Shown here: positions 8,941 to 16,291 of the stretch, in pieces | How the letters are laid out: each line of letters starts with the position of its first letter | Numbering within the stretch: position 1 is the stretch's first letter | Assembly (NCBI GenBank): GCA_023413645.1 | Contig: JAEZPN010000049.1 | Location: forward strand, 1 to 26,794 | DNA length: 26,794 nt | Origin: Bacteroidota bacterium | Lineage (GTDB): Bacteria; Bacteroidota; Bacteroidia; Bacteroidales; Rikenellaceae | Direction of reading: 5' to 3' | Made by a program: the position numbers and the translations under genes | Notes under the pieces: generated by a model | Told to the model about the DNA's origin: nothing | What the model saw: the letters and a program-made list of their open reading frames with translations, nothing else | Database searches by the model: none

Positions 8941-10335
8941 ATGAAAAACCTTTTCAAAGGCTTTGTAGTTGCAGCTATCGCTATCGCAGCAATGGCTTGT
9001 ACTCCAGAAGAGCCTACAAACCCTGGTGCTCTCTCGACACCTGAGTTCGCAGTAACCATCAACGAGAACACAATCGCTGTAAACTGGAGCACTGTTGACG
9101 GTGCTGCTTACTATGAGATCTGGCTCAACGAGGACGAGCACGTAAAGACAGACAAGACTATTCACCTCTTCGAGGGTCTTAAGTGGGACACTGAGTACAC
9201 TGTGAATCTCCAGGCAATCTCTACAGATGCTTCAAAGAACTCAAAGATTGGCTCAAAGAAGGTTACTATCGGTGAGCGTAAGGTACCCTCATACCGCGAG
9301 TGGTGCCCTATGAACGGTTCAACAGCAACAGCTATCTCTGACAACGGTCGCTGGGTTGTAGGTTGCTTCGACCGCCAGGGTATGATCATCGACCTCAACA
9401 CTGACGAGCTCGCTATGATTGAGAACTTCGACTGTATGGACGTATCTGACGAGGGTGTTATCGCAGGTGCTACTTACGAGAATAGCCAGGGCGGTGAGGC
9501 TGCTTTGTACATCGACGGCAAGATCCACAAGCTCGACCTCAGCGAGCTTACCACATCAGACATGAGCTCATTCACAGCTATTACACCTGACGGTATGTAT
9601 GTAGTAGGTTGGTGGTGGGAGTATGATGAGAAGTCATACTACGGCGGCATCTACGGTTCTATCGTTCCCTTCGCATACGACTTGCTCAAGGACCGTATCA
9701 CAGTTTTGGAGTGCGGCGACAACATCTACCCACTCGGAGGCGTTAATCCTTGTGGCGTAAGCCCCGATCGTGAGATCGTAGGTGCTGAGCAGTCAGCTGT
9801 TATGATGGCTGTATACTGGAAGGATGAGTACACATCGTTTACATATCCTGTATTTGAGTACGACAGCGAGTATGTTCCTACATTAACATTCGGTGATACT
9901 CAGACACGCATGACACCTAACGGTACATACATCTACAGCGTCGCTAAGACATACCCCGAGGATGGTGGCGAGGTGGCACAGCCCGCATGCTACAATGTTA
10001 AGACAGGTGAGCTCACTACATTCGAGGGCAAGTGTGTTATCGGTTCTGTAACAGCTATGACCGACGATGGCATCGCATTCCTCAACGACGTCCCCTACTA
10101 CATGGGTACTACATCATACGTTGTTGACGTAGTTAATAATCCTGAGACTCAGACTCCTATCGTTACATGGTTGCTTGAGGAGCACGATCTCAACCTCTAC
10201 AGCTACATCCAGGAGGGCGTTATCACTATCGGCGCATCTGCTGATGGCACTAAGCTCCTCGGTATCGTAAATACCGACATGGGTTGGGTTACATACGTCA
10301 TCGCCCTCGATGGCGAGCCTATGCCTGAGATCTAA
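8941..10335 (+). CDS. Surface lipoprotein with Fn3 domain and seven HAF-like repeats
   Basis: Function unknown. 464 residues. Signal peptide with lipobox AMAC gives lipid-anchored C20, followed by T-P-E-E, an acidic tail like the surface-export signal. An Fn3-like domain follows (about 31-112: FAVTINENTIAVNWSTVDGA). The rest is built of seven units, each opening with an A-I-S/T-D/P-D/N-G-x-x-V/I-x-G type motif at about 129, 166, 211, 270, 321, 370 and 430 (for example AISDNGRWVVG, AITPDGMYVVG). Such motifs are known from the extracellular HAF repeat family; seven units suggest a seven-bladed propeller, which is inference. There is no enzyme motif. It is transcribed away from the amylase from its own promoter and has its own terminator, so a link to starch use is only positional. 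Confidence 0.85.
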   Translation: MKNLFKGFVVAAIAIAAMACTPEEPTNPGALSTPEFAVTINENTIAVNWSTVDGAAYYEIWLNEDEHVKTDKTIHLFEGLKWDTEYTVNLQAISTDASKNSKIGSKKVTIGERKVPSYREWCPMNGSTATAISDNGRWVVGCFDRQGMIIDLNTDELAMIENFDCMDVSDEGVIAGATYENSQGGEAALYIDGKIHKLDLSELTTSDMSSFTAITPDGMYVVGWWWEYDEKSYYGGIYGSIVPFAYDLLKDRITVLECGDNIYPLGGVNPCGVSPDREIVGAEQSAVMMAVYWKDEYTSFTYPVFEYDSEYVPTLTFGDTQTRMTPNGTYIYSVAKTYPEDGGEVAQPACYNVKTGELTTFEGKCVIGSVTAMTDDGIAFLNDVPYYMGTTSYVVDVVNNPETQTPIVTWLLEEHDLNLYSYIQEGVITIGASADGTKLLGIVNTDMGWVTYVIALDGEPMPEI

Positions 10336-10356
10336 TAGAGAGACATCTCAACAAAG

Positions 10357-10385
10357 AAAGGACAGCGCAATGCTGTCCTTTTTTT
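10357..10385 (+). terminator. Rho-independent terminator, probably bidirectional
   Basis: Perfect stem AAAGGACAGC / GCTGTCCTTT around GCAAT, followed by TTTT on the plus strand. On the minus strand the same stem is followed by a T-rich TTTCTTTGTT, so it may also stop the convergent thioesterase operon. Confidence 0.9.
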
Positions 10386-10431
10386 ATGCTATAAGATAAG
10401 GCGCCGACCAAATGGTCAACGCCCGTCTAAC

Positions 10432-10836
10432 TTACTCCTTCAAGTAGCGCGATAGTTTCTCTCGCCACTCCTCGGGAATCTGCACCGTCTGCTGGGTCTC
10501 GAAGTCGAAGGCCACCATCACAGACGAACTCTCCGTGAGCACCCTCTCGCCCGACTTGATGCACTGGTGCAAGGTCATGCTCTTATTGCCAAGACGCGAC
10601 ACGTCTGTCGTAACCACAATATCATCCGTCAAGCGCACCTGACCGAAGTAGTCGGTATGTGTCGAGGCAGTTATGATGCGCAACTTATCAAATACGCCCG
10701 TAACACCAAGCACCTTAGTATAAAACTCCGTCTTACCCATATCGAAGTAGCTCTGCTGCCAAATGTTATTGACGTGCATGAAGGAGTCTACATCCGAGAA
10801 GCGCTTCTGTATGGGGGTTATAAGTATCTCTGCCAT
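10432..10836 (-). CDS. Acyl-CoA thioesterase of the 4HBT hotdog family
   Basis: Predicted cytoplasmic thioesterase releasing CoA from an acyl-CoA. 134 residues, the normal single-hotdog size. The family signature is at the N-terminus: KRFSDVDSFMHVNN (11-24), with D17 at the usual catalytic Asp position and HVNN. The rest (DYFGQVRLTDDIVVTTDVSRLGNKSM) follows the hotdog sheet pattern of FadM/YbgC-like proteins. The substrate cannot be read. It is the last gene of a tight run: its ATG lies 5 bases after the stop of the TsaC-type gene. Confidence 0.85.
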   Translation of the reverse strand: MAEILITPIQKRFSDVDSFMHVNNIWQQSYFDMGKTEFYTKVLGVTGVFDKLRIITASTHTDYFGQVRLTDDIVVTTDVSRLGNKSMTLHQCIKSGERVLTESSSVMVAFDFETQQTVQIPEEWREKLSRYLKE

Positions 10837-10841
10837 AGTCG

Positions 10842-11405
10842 TTAACTTCTAATGATTTCCACTTCGCCACCCTCGCCAAATGCGATGATAGAACTGGGCT
10901 TAAGCGTGGGCTTACCCTCCAAACGTGGGTGTACAACATAGTCAACACCCTTTATGATAGCCTCATCAACATCCTTCAAGCGCTTTGCCGTGGGCTCGCC
11001 CGAGATATTTGCCGATGTAGAGACGATGGGCTTACCAAACTTACGCAACAACGCCTGGCAGAACTCATGCTGGGGGATGCGCACGCCGAGTGTCTCGGCC
11101 TCGGGAATTAGGTTCTTTGCAACACCCACAGCACCAGGAAGGATAGCTGTCAAGGGTTTATCCGATAGTTCCATAACCTCGAAGGCGATGCCAGGTGCCT
11201 TATTCACATAGCGTACAATCATGTCGGCATCACGCATGAGGCACAACATCGAGGTCTTCTCCTCGCTACGCTTTAGAGCATAGACCTTAGCCACAGCCTC
11301 CTCATTTGTGGCGTCACAGCCGATACCCCACACCGTGTCGGTGGGATAGAGGATGAGACCTCCAGCACGGAGAACCTCAACACACTTATCTACATTCTTA
11401 ATCAT
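10842..11405 (-). CDS. tsaC: L-threonylcarbamoyladenylate synthase (TsaC/Sua5/YrdC family)
   Basis: Predicted to make threonylcarbamoyl-AMP from threonine, bicarbonate and ATP, the first step of the tRNA modification t6A. 187 residues, a single YrdC domain without the C-terminal Sua5 extension. Visible family motifs are LYPTDTVWGIGCDA (19-32), the KR of YALKRSEEK (45-46) and PIVSTSANISGEPT (126-139). The YciO paralogue has the same fold and a similar length and cannot be excluded. Six bases separate its start from the tdk stop and 5 bases its stop from the thioesterase start, which points to one transcript. Confidence 0.83.
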   Translation of the reverse strand: MIKNVDKCVEVLRAGGLILYPTDTVWGIGCDATNEEAVAKVYALKRSEEKTSMLCLMRDADMIVRYVNKAPGIAFEVMELSDKPLTAILPGAVGVAKNLIPEAETLGVRIPQHEFCQALLRKFGKPIVSTSANISGEPTAKRLKDVDEAIIKGVDYVVHPRLEGKPTLKPSSIIAFGEGGEVEIIRS

Positions 11406-11411
11406 ATCGAC

Positions 11412-11978
11412 CTACTTGTTTGTGAGTTCATTGAAGCAGTGGCGGCAGATGGGCTGATAGGTGTCGTGAGCGCCCAATACAACCTGCTTGTCGTCAGCCG
11501 TAAGGCGGTGTGAGTGGTGTGCCAAGTCGCCACAGCGAACACATATAGCATGCACCTTAGTCACATACTCCGCAGTAGCCATAAGCGCGGGCATGGGGCC
11601 GAAGGGTACACCCTTATAATCCATATCGAGACCGGCAACGATAACGCGAACACCGCTATTTGCCAACTGGCGGCACACATCAATAATACCATCGTCGAAG
11701 AACTGTGCCTCGTCGATACCCACAACATCGACGTCGGATGTCATGAGCAGGATGTTCTGTGCCGACTCTACGGGAGTAGATTGTATGGCGTTAGCGTCGT
11801 GCGACACCACCTCCTCCTCCGAGTAGCGCACATCGATAGATGGTTTAAAGATTTCAACCTTGAGGTTGGCGAACTGTGCACGCTTCATGCGGCGGATGAG
11901 CTCCTCGGTCTTGCCCGAGAACATCGAGCCACAAATAACCTCAATCCACCCCTTATGCTTATTATTCTCCAAAAACAT
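11412..11978 (-). CDS. tdk: Thymidine kinase (type II, zinc-binding)
   Basis: Phosphorylates thymidine to dTMP with ATP in the salvage pathway; cytoplasmic. 188 residues, the usual size. P-loop GSMFSGKT (17-24); Walker B-like GIDEAQFF (87-94) with general base E90; zinc site from C146/C149 (CVRC) and C178/C181 (CRHC). The lasso loop reads AHHSHR. It starts the tdk-tsaC-thioesterase run. No TAnnTTTG motif is visible in the 91 bases between murA and tdk, so it may be read through from murA across the ATTACTA repeat. Confidence 0.96.
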   Translation of the reverse strand: MFLENNKHKGWIEVICGSMFSGKTEELIRRMKRAQFANLKVEIFKPSIDVRYSEEEVVSHDANAIQSTPVESAQNILLMTSDVDVVGIDEAQFFDDGIIDVCRQLANSGVRVIVAGLDMDYKGVPFGPMPALMATAEYVTKVHAICVRCGDLAHHSHRLTADDKQVVLGAHDTYQPICRHCFNELTNK

Positions 11979-12033
11979 TTATTCTACCTGTATGTTATTT
12001 TTCTAATTAAACTTATCAAGAGGTAACACCCTC

Positions 12034-12072
12034 ATTACTAATTACTAATTACTAATTACTAATTACTAATTA
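12034..12072. repeat. 7-bp tandem repeat (ATTACTA), five copies plus a partial
   Basis: Five perfect copies of ATTACTA at 12034-12068, continued by ATTA at 12069-12072. The last bases include the murA stop codon (TAA on the minus strand, 12072-12070). Read on the minus strand each unit (TAGTAAT) carries TAG and TAA, and the 7-base period puts stops in all three frames just behind murA. Confidence 0.95.
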
Positions 12073-13380
12073 TTCATCTAAACGGGTGATACGCGCTCCA
12101 AGAGCGTTAAGGCGCTTATCAATATCACGATAGCCGCGGTCTATCTGCTCGATATTCTGAATGGTACTTGTGCCCTCCGCGCTCATAGCAGCAATCAACA
12201 ACGCCACACCTGCGCGAATGTCGGGCGACGTCATATTCGCCGCACGCAACGGATGCTCGTGGTTGTGACCGATGACCGTAGCACGGTGGGGGTCACACAA
12301 GATAATCTGCGCACCCATATCAATAAGCTTATCGACGAAGAACAAGCGACTCTCAAACATCTTCTGGTGGATGAGCACAGCACCCTTAGCCTGCGTTGCC
12401 ACAACCAAGAAGATAGACAACAAGTCGGGTGTAAGGCCTGGCCATGGAGCATCGGCGATGGTCATAATAGAACCATCAATGAAGCTCTCGATGCTATAGT
12501 TCTCCTGTGCAGGGATAAAGATATCGTCGTCACGCTGCTCGAAGCGGATGCCCATGCGTGCAAACTGCTGAGGTATAATACCTAGGTTGTCGTACGATAC
12601 ATTCTTGATAGTAAGCTCCGAGCGTGTCATAGCAGCCATACCGATGAAGCTACCCACCTCAATCATATCGGGAAGCATGGTGTGCTCCGTGCCACCCAAC
12701 GACTCCACGCCGTCGATAACGAGCAAGTTAGATGCGATACCCGAAATCTTGGCACCCATACGGTTGAGCATCTTACACAACTGTTGCAAGTAGGGTTCAC
12801 ACGCCGCGTTGTAGATTGTGGTGCGACCCTCAGCCAATACTGCCGCCATAACGATATTCGCAGTACCCGTTACTGAGGCCTCATCCAAGAGCATATATGT
12901 ACCCTTAAGGCGCTTTGCTTCAACGGTATAGAACTCGTCGCTAACATCGAAGTTAAAGTCTGCACCGAGCTTCTGGAAGCCGAGGAAGTGGGTGTCGAGG
13001 CGACGGCGACCAATCTTATCGCCACCAGGCTTAGGCATGAAGCCCACGCCGAAGCGGGTCAAGAGTGGACCAATCATCATCACCGAGCCACGCAACTTAC
13101 GGCAACGCTTGTGGTAGTCCGACGAGCGCAAGTAGTCGAGGTTTATCTCGTCAGCCTGCAATGCGAAGTCATCGTCCGACAGACGCTCCACCTTTACGCC
13201 CATGCGCGACATGAGCTCCAAGAGCTGCATCACATCTGCGATGATGGGCACATTGTGTAATACCACGCGCTCCTTCGTCAAAAGCGCAGCACATATAATC
13301 TGAAGTGCCTCATTCTTTGCACCTTGAGGTCTTATCTCTCCCTTTAGGCGATGACCGCCCTCTACGATAAACTTTGCCAT
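12070..13380 (-). CDS. murA: UDP-N-acetylglucosamine 1-carboxyvinyltransferase, Asp variant
   Basis: First committed step of peptidoglycan synthesis: transfer of enolpyruvate from PEP to UDP-GlcNAc, in the cytoplasm. 436 residues from the ATG at 13380; a GTG two codons upstream (13386) is in frame but less likely, as MAKFIVEGG is the family N-terminus. K22-N23 (GAKNEALQII), D319 (GLTPDL) and R389 (SPDIRAG) are at the expected places. The active-site loop reads KPGGDKIGRRRLDTH, so the residue that is Cys115 in E. coli is D121 here. Asp at this site is known to keep activity and to block fosfomycin binding. A promoter sits 17 bases upstream, giving a very short leader. Confidence 0.97.
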   Translation of the reverse strand: MAKFIVEGGHRLKGEIRPQGAKNEALQIICAALLTKERVVLHNVPIIADVMQLLELMSRMGVKVERLSDDDFALQADEINLDYLRSSDYHKRCRKLRGSVMMIGPLLTRFGVGFMPKPGGDKIGRRRLDTHFLGFQKLGADFNFDVSDEFYTVEAKRLKGTYMLLDEASVTGTANIVMAAVLAEGRTTIYNAACEPYLQQLCKMLNRMGAKISGIASNLLVIDGVESLGGTEHTMLPDMIEVGSFIGMAAMTRSELTIKNVSYDNLGIIPQQFARMGIRFEQRDDDIFIPAQENYSIESFIDGSIMTIADAPWPGLTPDLLSIFLVVATQAKGAVLIHQKMFESRLFFVDKLIDMGAQIILCDPHRATVIGHNHEHPLRAANMTSPDIRAGVALLIAAMSAEGTSTIQNIEQIDRGYRDIDKRLNALGARITRLDE

Positions 13381-13396
13381 AGTCACAAATTTTTAT

Positions 13397-13428
13397 CAAA
13401 GATACAAAAAATTGCGCGACACGAGCAA
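13397..13428 (-). promoter_or_regulatory. Promoter of murA
   Basis: Reverse strand: TTG (13428-13426), 21 bases, TATCTTTG (13404-13397), a full match to the Bacteroidetes -7 element. Transcription would start near 13391, about 11 bases before the murA ATG at 13380; this also disfavours the GTG at 13386 as start. Confidence 0.8.
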
Positions 13429-13578
13429 ATTATTCGGCAATAAGTTTTCAACAATCGCAAATATTTTTCACCTAAAGCCGCAATGGCATTGGTTGACTAT
13501 TTTTGCCTATTAATCCAAACATCCCATATTTTTAAGACTTTTTAGACAATACTGTTGTTCTAAAGGTAGAAACGCGTT

Positions 13579-13608
13579 TTGTTATAACAAATTTAGTTCG
13601 TTACTTTG
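13579..13608 (+). promoter_or_regulatory. Promoter of the AraC-family regulator
   Basis: TTG (13579-13581), 19 bases, TTACTTTG (13601-13608), one mismatch from TAnnTTTG. Transcription would start at about 13613-13615, which is at or next to the first ATG of the six-codon leader ORF. Confidence 0.65.
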
Positions 13609-13614
13609 TACCAC

Positions 13615-13635
13615 ATGAAAACGACAAAACCATGA
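13615..13635 (+). CDS. Possible six-codon leader ORF overlapping the AraC start
   Basis: ATG at 13615 opens a reading frame MKTTKP whose TGA (13633-13635) overlaps the ATG of the regulator (13632) in an ATGA arrangement. The predicted transcript starts within a base or two of this ATG, so it could be translated leaderless and couple to the regulator. No evidence beyond position; it may be chance. Confidence 0.35.
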   Translation: MKTTKP

Positions 13636-14510
13636 AACGCTTTATACAAAATATCGGACTTGAACAACTACCATCCGACTCGATAGTTATTGGCGACGAC
13701 CTCGCCTTAATATCGTTTAGCAACGGTGTACCCCTCAGCGCACAGCATGAACCCTACAAACTCAACCATGCGGCGATTTGCATATGCACCGCAGGACACT
13801 GCTCCCTGAAGATAAACTTGCAGACATACGAGATTGAGAGCCCCACGCTGCTTACGTTGATGCCCGGGCAGATAATCGAGAGTGGAAACTTCAGCCTCAA
13901 CTTCGACGGCATAGCCATAGTCGTATCCAAGCGCTTTATCGACATGCTCAACCTTCCAGGCTGGCAGCAGCAGTATATGTCGCTCTACAACAACCCCGTG
14001 AACGAGATTCCCGCAGATGCGCTACGCCACCTGCAAATCTTCTACACCATACTGCACAAGGCGGCATCGGACGAGGAGAACCCCTTCCGCTTGCAGGTTA
14101 TCGAGAACCTTATTCGCGTATTCTACTATGGTGGTGTAAGTAAGTTCCGCAAGATAGACAACAGCGCTGCGCCCTACAAAAATAGCATCGTGGAGCGCTT
14201 CATTGAGCTTGTGCAGGAGCACTACCGCGAGGAGCGACTCATAGGTTTCTATGCCGACAAACTCTGCATCACGCCTAAGTACCTATCGAAGTTAGTCAAA
14301 GAGAACACAGGTCGCTCAGCGGGCGAGTGGATAGATAGCCACGTCATACTTGAAGCACGTGCCATGCTTCAATCTTCAGATATGACAATACAGCAGATTG
14401 CGGCATCACTCAACTTTCCCAACCAGTCGTTCTTTGGCAAGTACTTTAAGCGTGCCACAGGCCTTTCGCCCAAGCAGTATCGTAGTTCAAAGGGGGCTAC
14501 CAACGAATAG
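13632..14510 (+). CDS. AraC-family transcriptional regulator
   Basis: DNA-binding regulator of unknown target. 292 residues. The N-terminal part (about 18-100) looks like an AraC cupin-type sensing domain (LNHAAICICTAGHCSLKI, LLTLMPGQIIESG). The C-terminal part (about 186-285) holds the two helix-turn-helix units: FYADKLCITPKYLSKLVKEN and MTIQQIAASLNFPNQSFFGK, then the family ending FKRATGLSPKQYR. It is divergent from murA and overlaps the tail of ung by 14 bases. Neither neighbour is an obvious target and no sugar or efflux operon is adjacent. The ATG at 13632 overlaps the stop of a six-codon upstream ORF. Confidence 0.9.
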   Translation: MKRFIQNIGLEQLPSDSIVIGDDLALISFSNGVPLSAQHEPYKLNHAAICICTAGHCSLKINLQTYEIESPTLLTLMPGQIIESGNFSLNFDGIAIVVSKRFIDMLNLPGWQQQYMSLYNNPVNEIPADALRHLQIFYTILHKAASDEENPFRLQVIENLIRVFYYGGVSKFRKIDNSAAPYKNSIVERFIELVQEHYREERLIGFYADKLCITPKYLSKLVKENTGRSAGEWIDSHVILEARAMLQSSDMTIQQIAASLNFPNQSFFGKYFKRATGLSPKQYRSSKGATNE

Positions 14511-15162
14511 GTTCCTTGCCTATGGATTTTAGGTAGTCGTTAGCAGCAGAGAAGTGTTTGCAACCGAAAAAGCCTCGGTATGCCGACAATGGCGATGGGT
14601 GTACAGCCTTGAGTATAAGATTTTTGGAGGGGTCTGCAATAGATCCCTTCTTTTGTGCATAGCTGCCCCATAGCATATAAACAACGCCCTCCTTACGCTC
14701 GGCGATAGCCTTAACCACAGCATCCGTAAAGCGCTCCCAGCCACGTCCTGCATGTGACGCAGCCTCATGAGCACGCACCGTAAGCACAGCGTTTAGTAGT
14801 AGCACCCCCTGCTCTGCCCAGCGCTCCAACTCTCCCGACTGAGGGATAGGAGCACCTACATCGGCGTGCACCTCCTGCAAGATGTTACGCAACGAGGGAG
14901 GAAAGGGGACGCCCTCACCCACCGAGAAGCAGAGACCATTAGCCTGACCAGGGCCATGATAGGGGTCCTGACCGATGATTACGACCTTTATCTTATCGAC
15001 AGGGCAGCAGTCGAAGGCACGGAAGATATTACGACCCGCGGGATAGACCACCCCACTGCCATACTCACCCTTAACAAACGAGGTAAGCTCCTCGAAATAG
15101 GGTTGCGCAAACTCATCCTTGAGCAACTCTTTCCAATCTTCTGCTATACGAACATCTACCAT
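14497..15162 (-). CDS. ung: Uracil-DNA glycosylase, family 1
   Basis: Removes uracil from DNA, opening base excision repair. 221 residues from the ATG at 15162. Motifs (this numbering): GQDPYHGPGQANGLCFSV (64-81) with water-activating D66, LLNAVLTVR (122-130) with N124, and HPSPLSAYRGFFGCKHFS (188-205) with H188. An in-frame ATG at 15192 would add ten residues (MYLRKKNNAF), but it lies at or upstream of the -7 element of the likely promoter (15182-15189), so the shorter form is preferred. It converges on the AraC gene with a 14-base overlap and is divergent from the phosphatase. Confidence 0.96.
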   Translation of the reverse strand: MVDVRIAEDWKELLKDEFAQPYFEELTSFVKGEYGSGVVYPAGRNIFRAFDCCPVDKIKVVIIGQDPYHGPGQANGLCFSVGEGVPFPPSLRNILQEVHADVGAPIPQSGELERWAEQGVLLLNAVLTVRAHEAASHAGRGWERFTDAVVKAIAERKEGVVYMLWGSYAQKKGSIADPSKNLILKAVHPSPLSAYRGFFGCKHFSAANDYLKSIGKEPIRW

Positions 15163-15178
15163 AAAAGCGTTATTTTTT

Positions 15179-15209
15179 TTGCGAAGATACATTATTTTAG
15201 TTAATTTTG
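15179..15209 (+). promoter_or_regulatory. Promoter of the alkaline phosphatase gene
   Basis: TTG (15179-15181), 20 bases, TAATTTTG (15202-15209), a full consensus match. Transcription would start near 15214, about 25 bases before the ATG at 15239. It occupies the same DNA as the ung promoter on the other strand. Confidence 0.8.
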
Positions 15210-15212
15210 CAA
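15182..15212 (-). promoter_or_regulatory. Promoter of ung, interlocked with the phosphatase promoter
   Basis: Reverse strand: TTG (15212-15210), 20 bases, TATCTTCG (15189-15182), one mismatch from TAnnTTTG. Transcription would start near 15176, ahead of the ATG at 15162. Confidence 0.6.
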
Positions 15213-15238
15213 AATAAGATAGCTAACACGACACTACT

Positions 15239-16291
15239 ATGAAAAGAGTAATTGCGACACTCGCTGTTATCCTGACAACGGCCTTGAGTACTGAGGCACA
15301 GGAGGTTAAAAACATAATCTACCTTATCGGTGACGGCATGGGCCTCACCTCGGCGTCGATGATGCAGCTCGAGAATAACTACGAGACCACAATCTTCGAC
15401 GAGGCAGACAACGTAGCCTTGCAGAAGACCTACTCGCTCGATAACCGCGTTACGGACTCGGCAGCATCGGGCACAGCCCTCGCCTCGGGTTTTAAGACTA
15501 ACAACACTATGCTCGGCCAGCTTCCCGATGGCACTAACCCCGAGTCACTCATGGAGTTAGCCGCAGACAAGGGTAAGGCAACGGGCATAGTCGTTACGAC
15601 ATATCTTCAGCACGCCACACCTGGTGCTTTCTACGCTCATGTACCCTCGCGCCACGAGTATGCGAAAATCTCGGAGCAACTACTCGCAAGCGACATCGAC
15701 ATCGCAATAGGTGGTGGTATGGCATTCTTCGAGGAGCGCTATGGCAGCGATAAGAAGGCACGCCAGGCTATCGCCGAGAGTGGTTTTACGCTACTCAATA
15801 ACCTCGACACGAACATAGATGGCGAGCGCATTTTGGCGCTATTGGCCGACAAGGAGATAGAGAATCGCACGGGCTACCTCGCCAAGGCAACAGCAATGGC
15901 TATCGACCACTTAAGCGACAATGAAAATGGATTTGTTTTAATGGTCGAGGGTTCGTTGATTGACGGCATGGGACATGGCAACAATGCCGAGGGTCAGCAG
16001 GCTGAGATGCGCGACTTTATGGAGGCTATAGAGGTAGCTGTGGCATACGCCAACGAACACCCCGAGACCCTCGTAGTTGTGACTGCCGACCACGAGACGG
16101 GAGGCCTCGCCATCATCAGTGGCAATGCCGACTTCAACCTATCGGAGCAGGGCGTAGCCTACACATGGTCAACGACAGGACACTCTGGCGTGATGGTACC
16201 TATATATCTATATGGTACGGGCGCAGAGCTAATAAATGGTGTAATGGAGAATGCCAACCTCGGTCAGCAACTTAAAGAGTTGATTCAGTAG
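15239..16291 (+). CDS. Secreted alkaline phosphatase, compact form
   Basis: Phosphomonoesterase releasing inorganic phosphate, predicted periplasmic: a signal peptide ends near STEAQ (17-21). 350 residues, clearly shorter than E. coli PhoA (about 470). The active site is nonetheless complete: D32 (IGDGMG), nucleophile S74 (VTDSAASGTA), H125 and T127 (LQHATPGAFYAH), R138 (PSRHEY), E237/D242/H246 (EGSLIDGMGHG), D284-H285 (TADHETGGL) and H315 (TTGHSG). H125 stands where E. coli has Asp153, as in many other bacterial and animal family members. The missing length probably corresponds to surface insertions. It has its own promoter, and its last 20 bases overlap the convergent small membrane protein gene. 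I see no Pho box that I can support. Confidence 0.93.
   Translation: MKRVIATLAVILTTALSTEAQEVKNIIYLIGDGMGLTSASMMQLENNYETTIFDEADNVALQKTYSLDNRVTDSAASGTALASGFKTNNTMLGQLPDGTNPESLMELAADKGKATGIVVTTYLQHATPGAFYAHVPSRHEYAKISEQLLASDIDIAIGGGMAFFEERYGSDKKARQAIAESGFTLLNNLDTNIDGERILALLADKEIENRTGYLAKATAMAIDHLSDNENGFVLMVEGSLIDGMGHGNNAEGQQAEMRDFMEAIEVAVAYANEHPETLVVVTADHETGGLAIISGNADFNLSEQGVAYTWSTTGHSGVMVPIYLYGTGAELINGVMENANLGQQLKELIQ

Noticed and set aside
10400..10425. Second hairpin near GACCAAATGGTC as terminator of the thioesterase operon
   Set aside because: The stem is only four to five bases and no T-run follows; the strong stem at 10357-10385 is a better candidate for both directions.
13384..13386. 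GTG start of murA two codons before the ATG
   Set aside because: The predicted transcript begins only about five bases before it, and the family N-terminus begins at the ATG (MAKFIVEGG).
15163..15192. Longer ung start adding MYLRKKNNAF
   Set aside because: It lies over or upstream of the likely -7 element, and the added residues do not look like family sequence.
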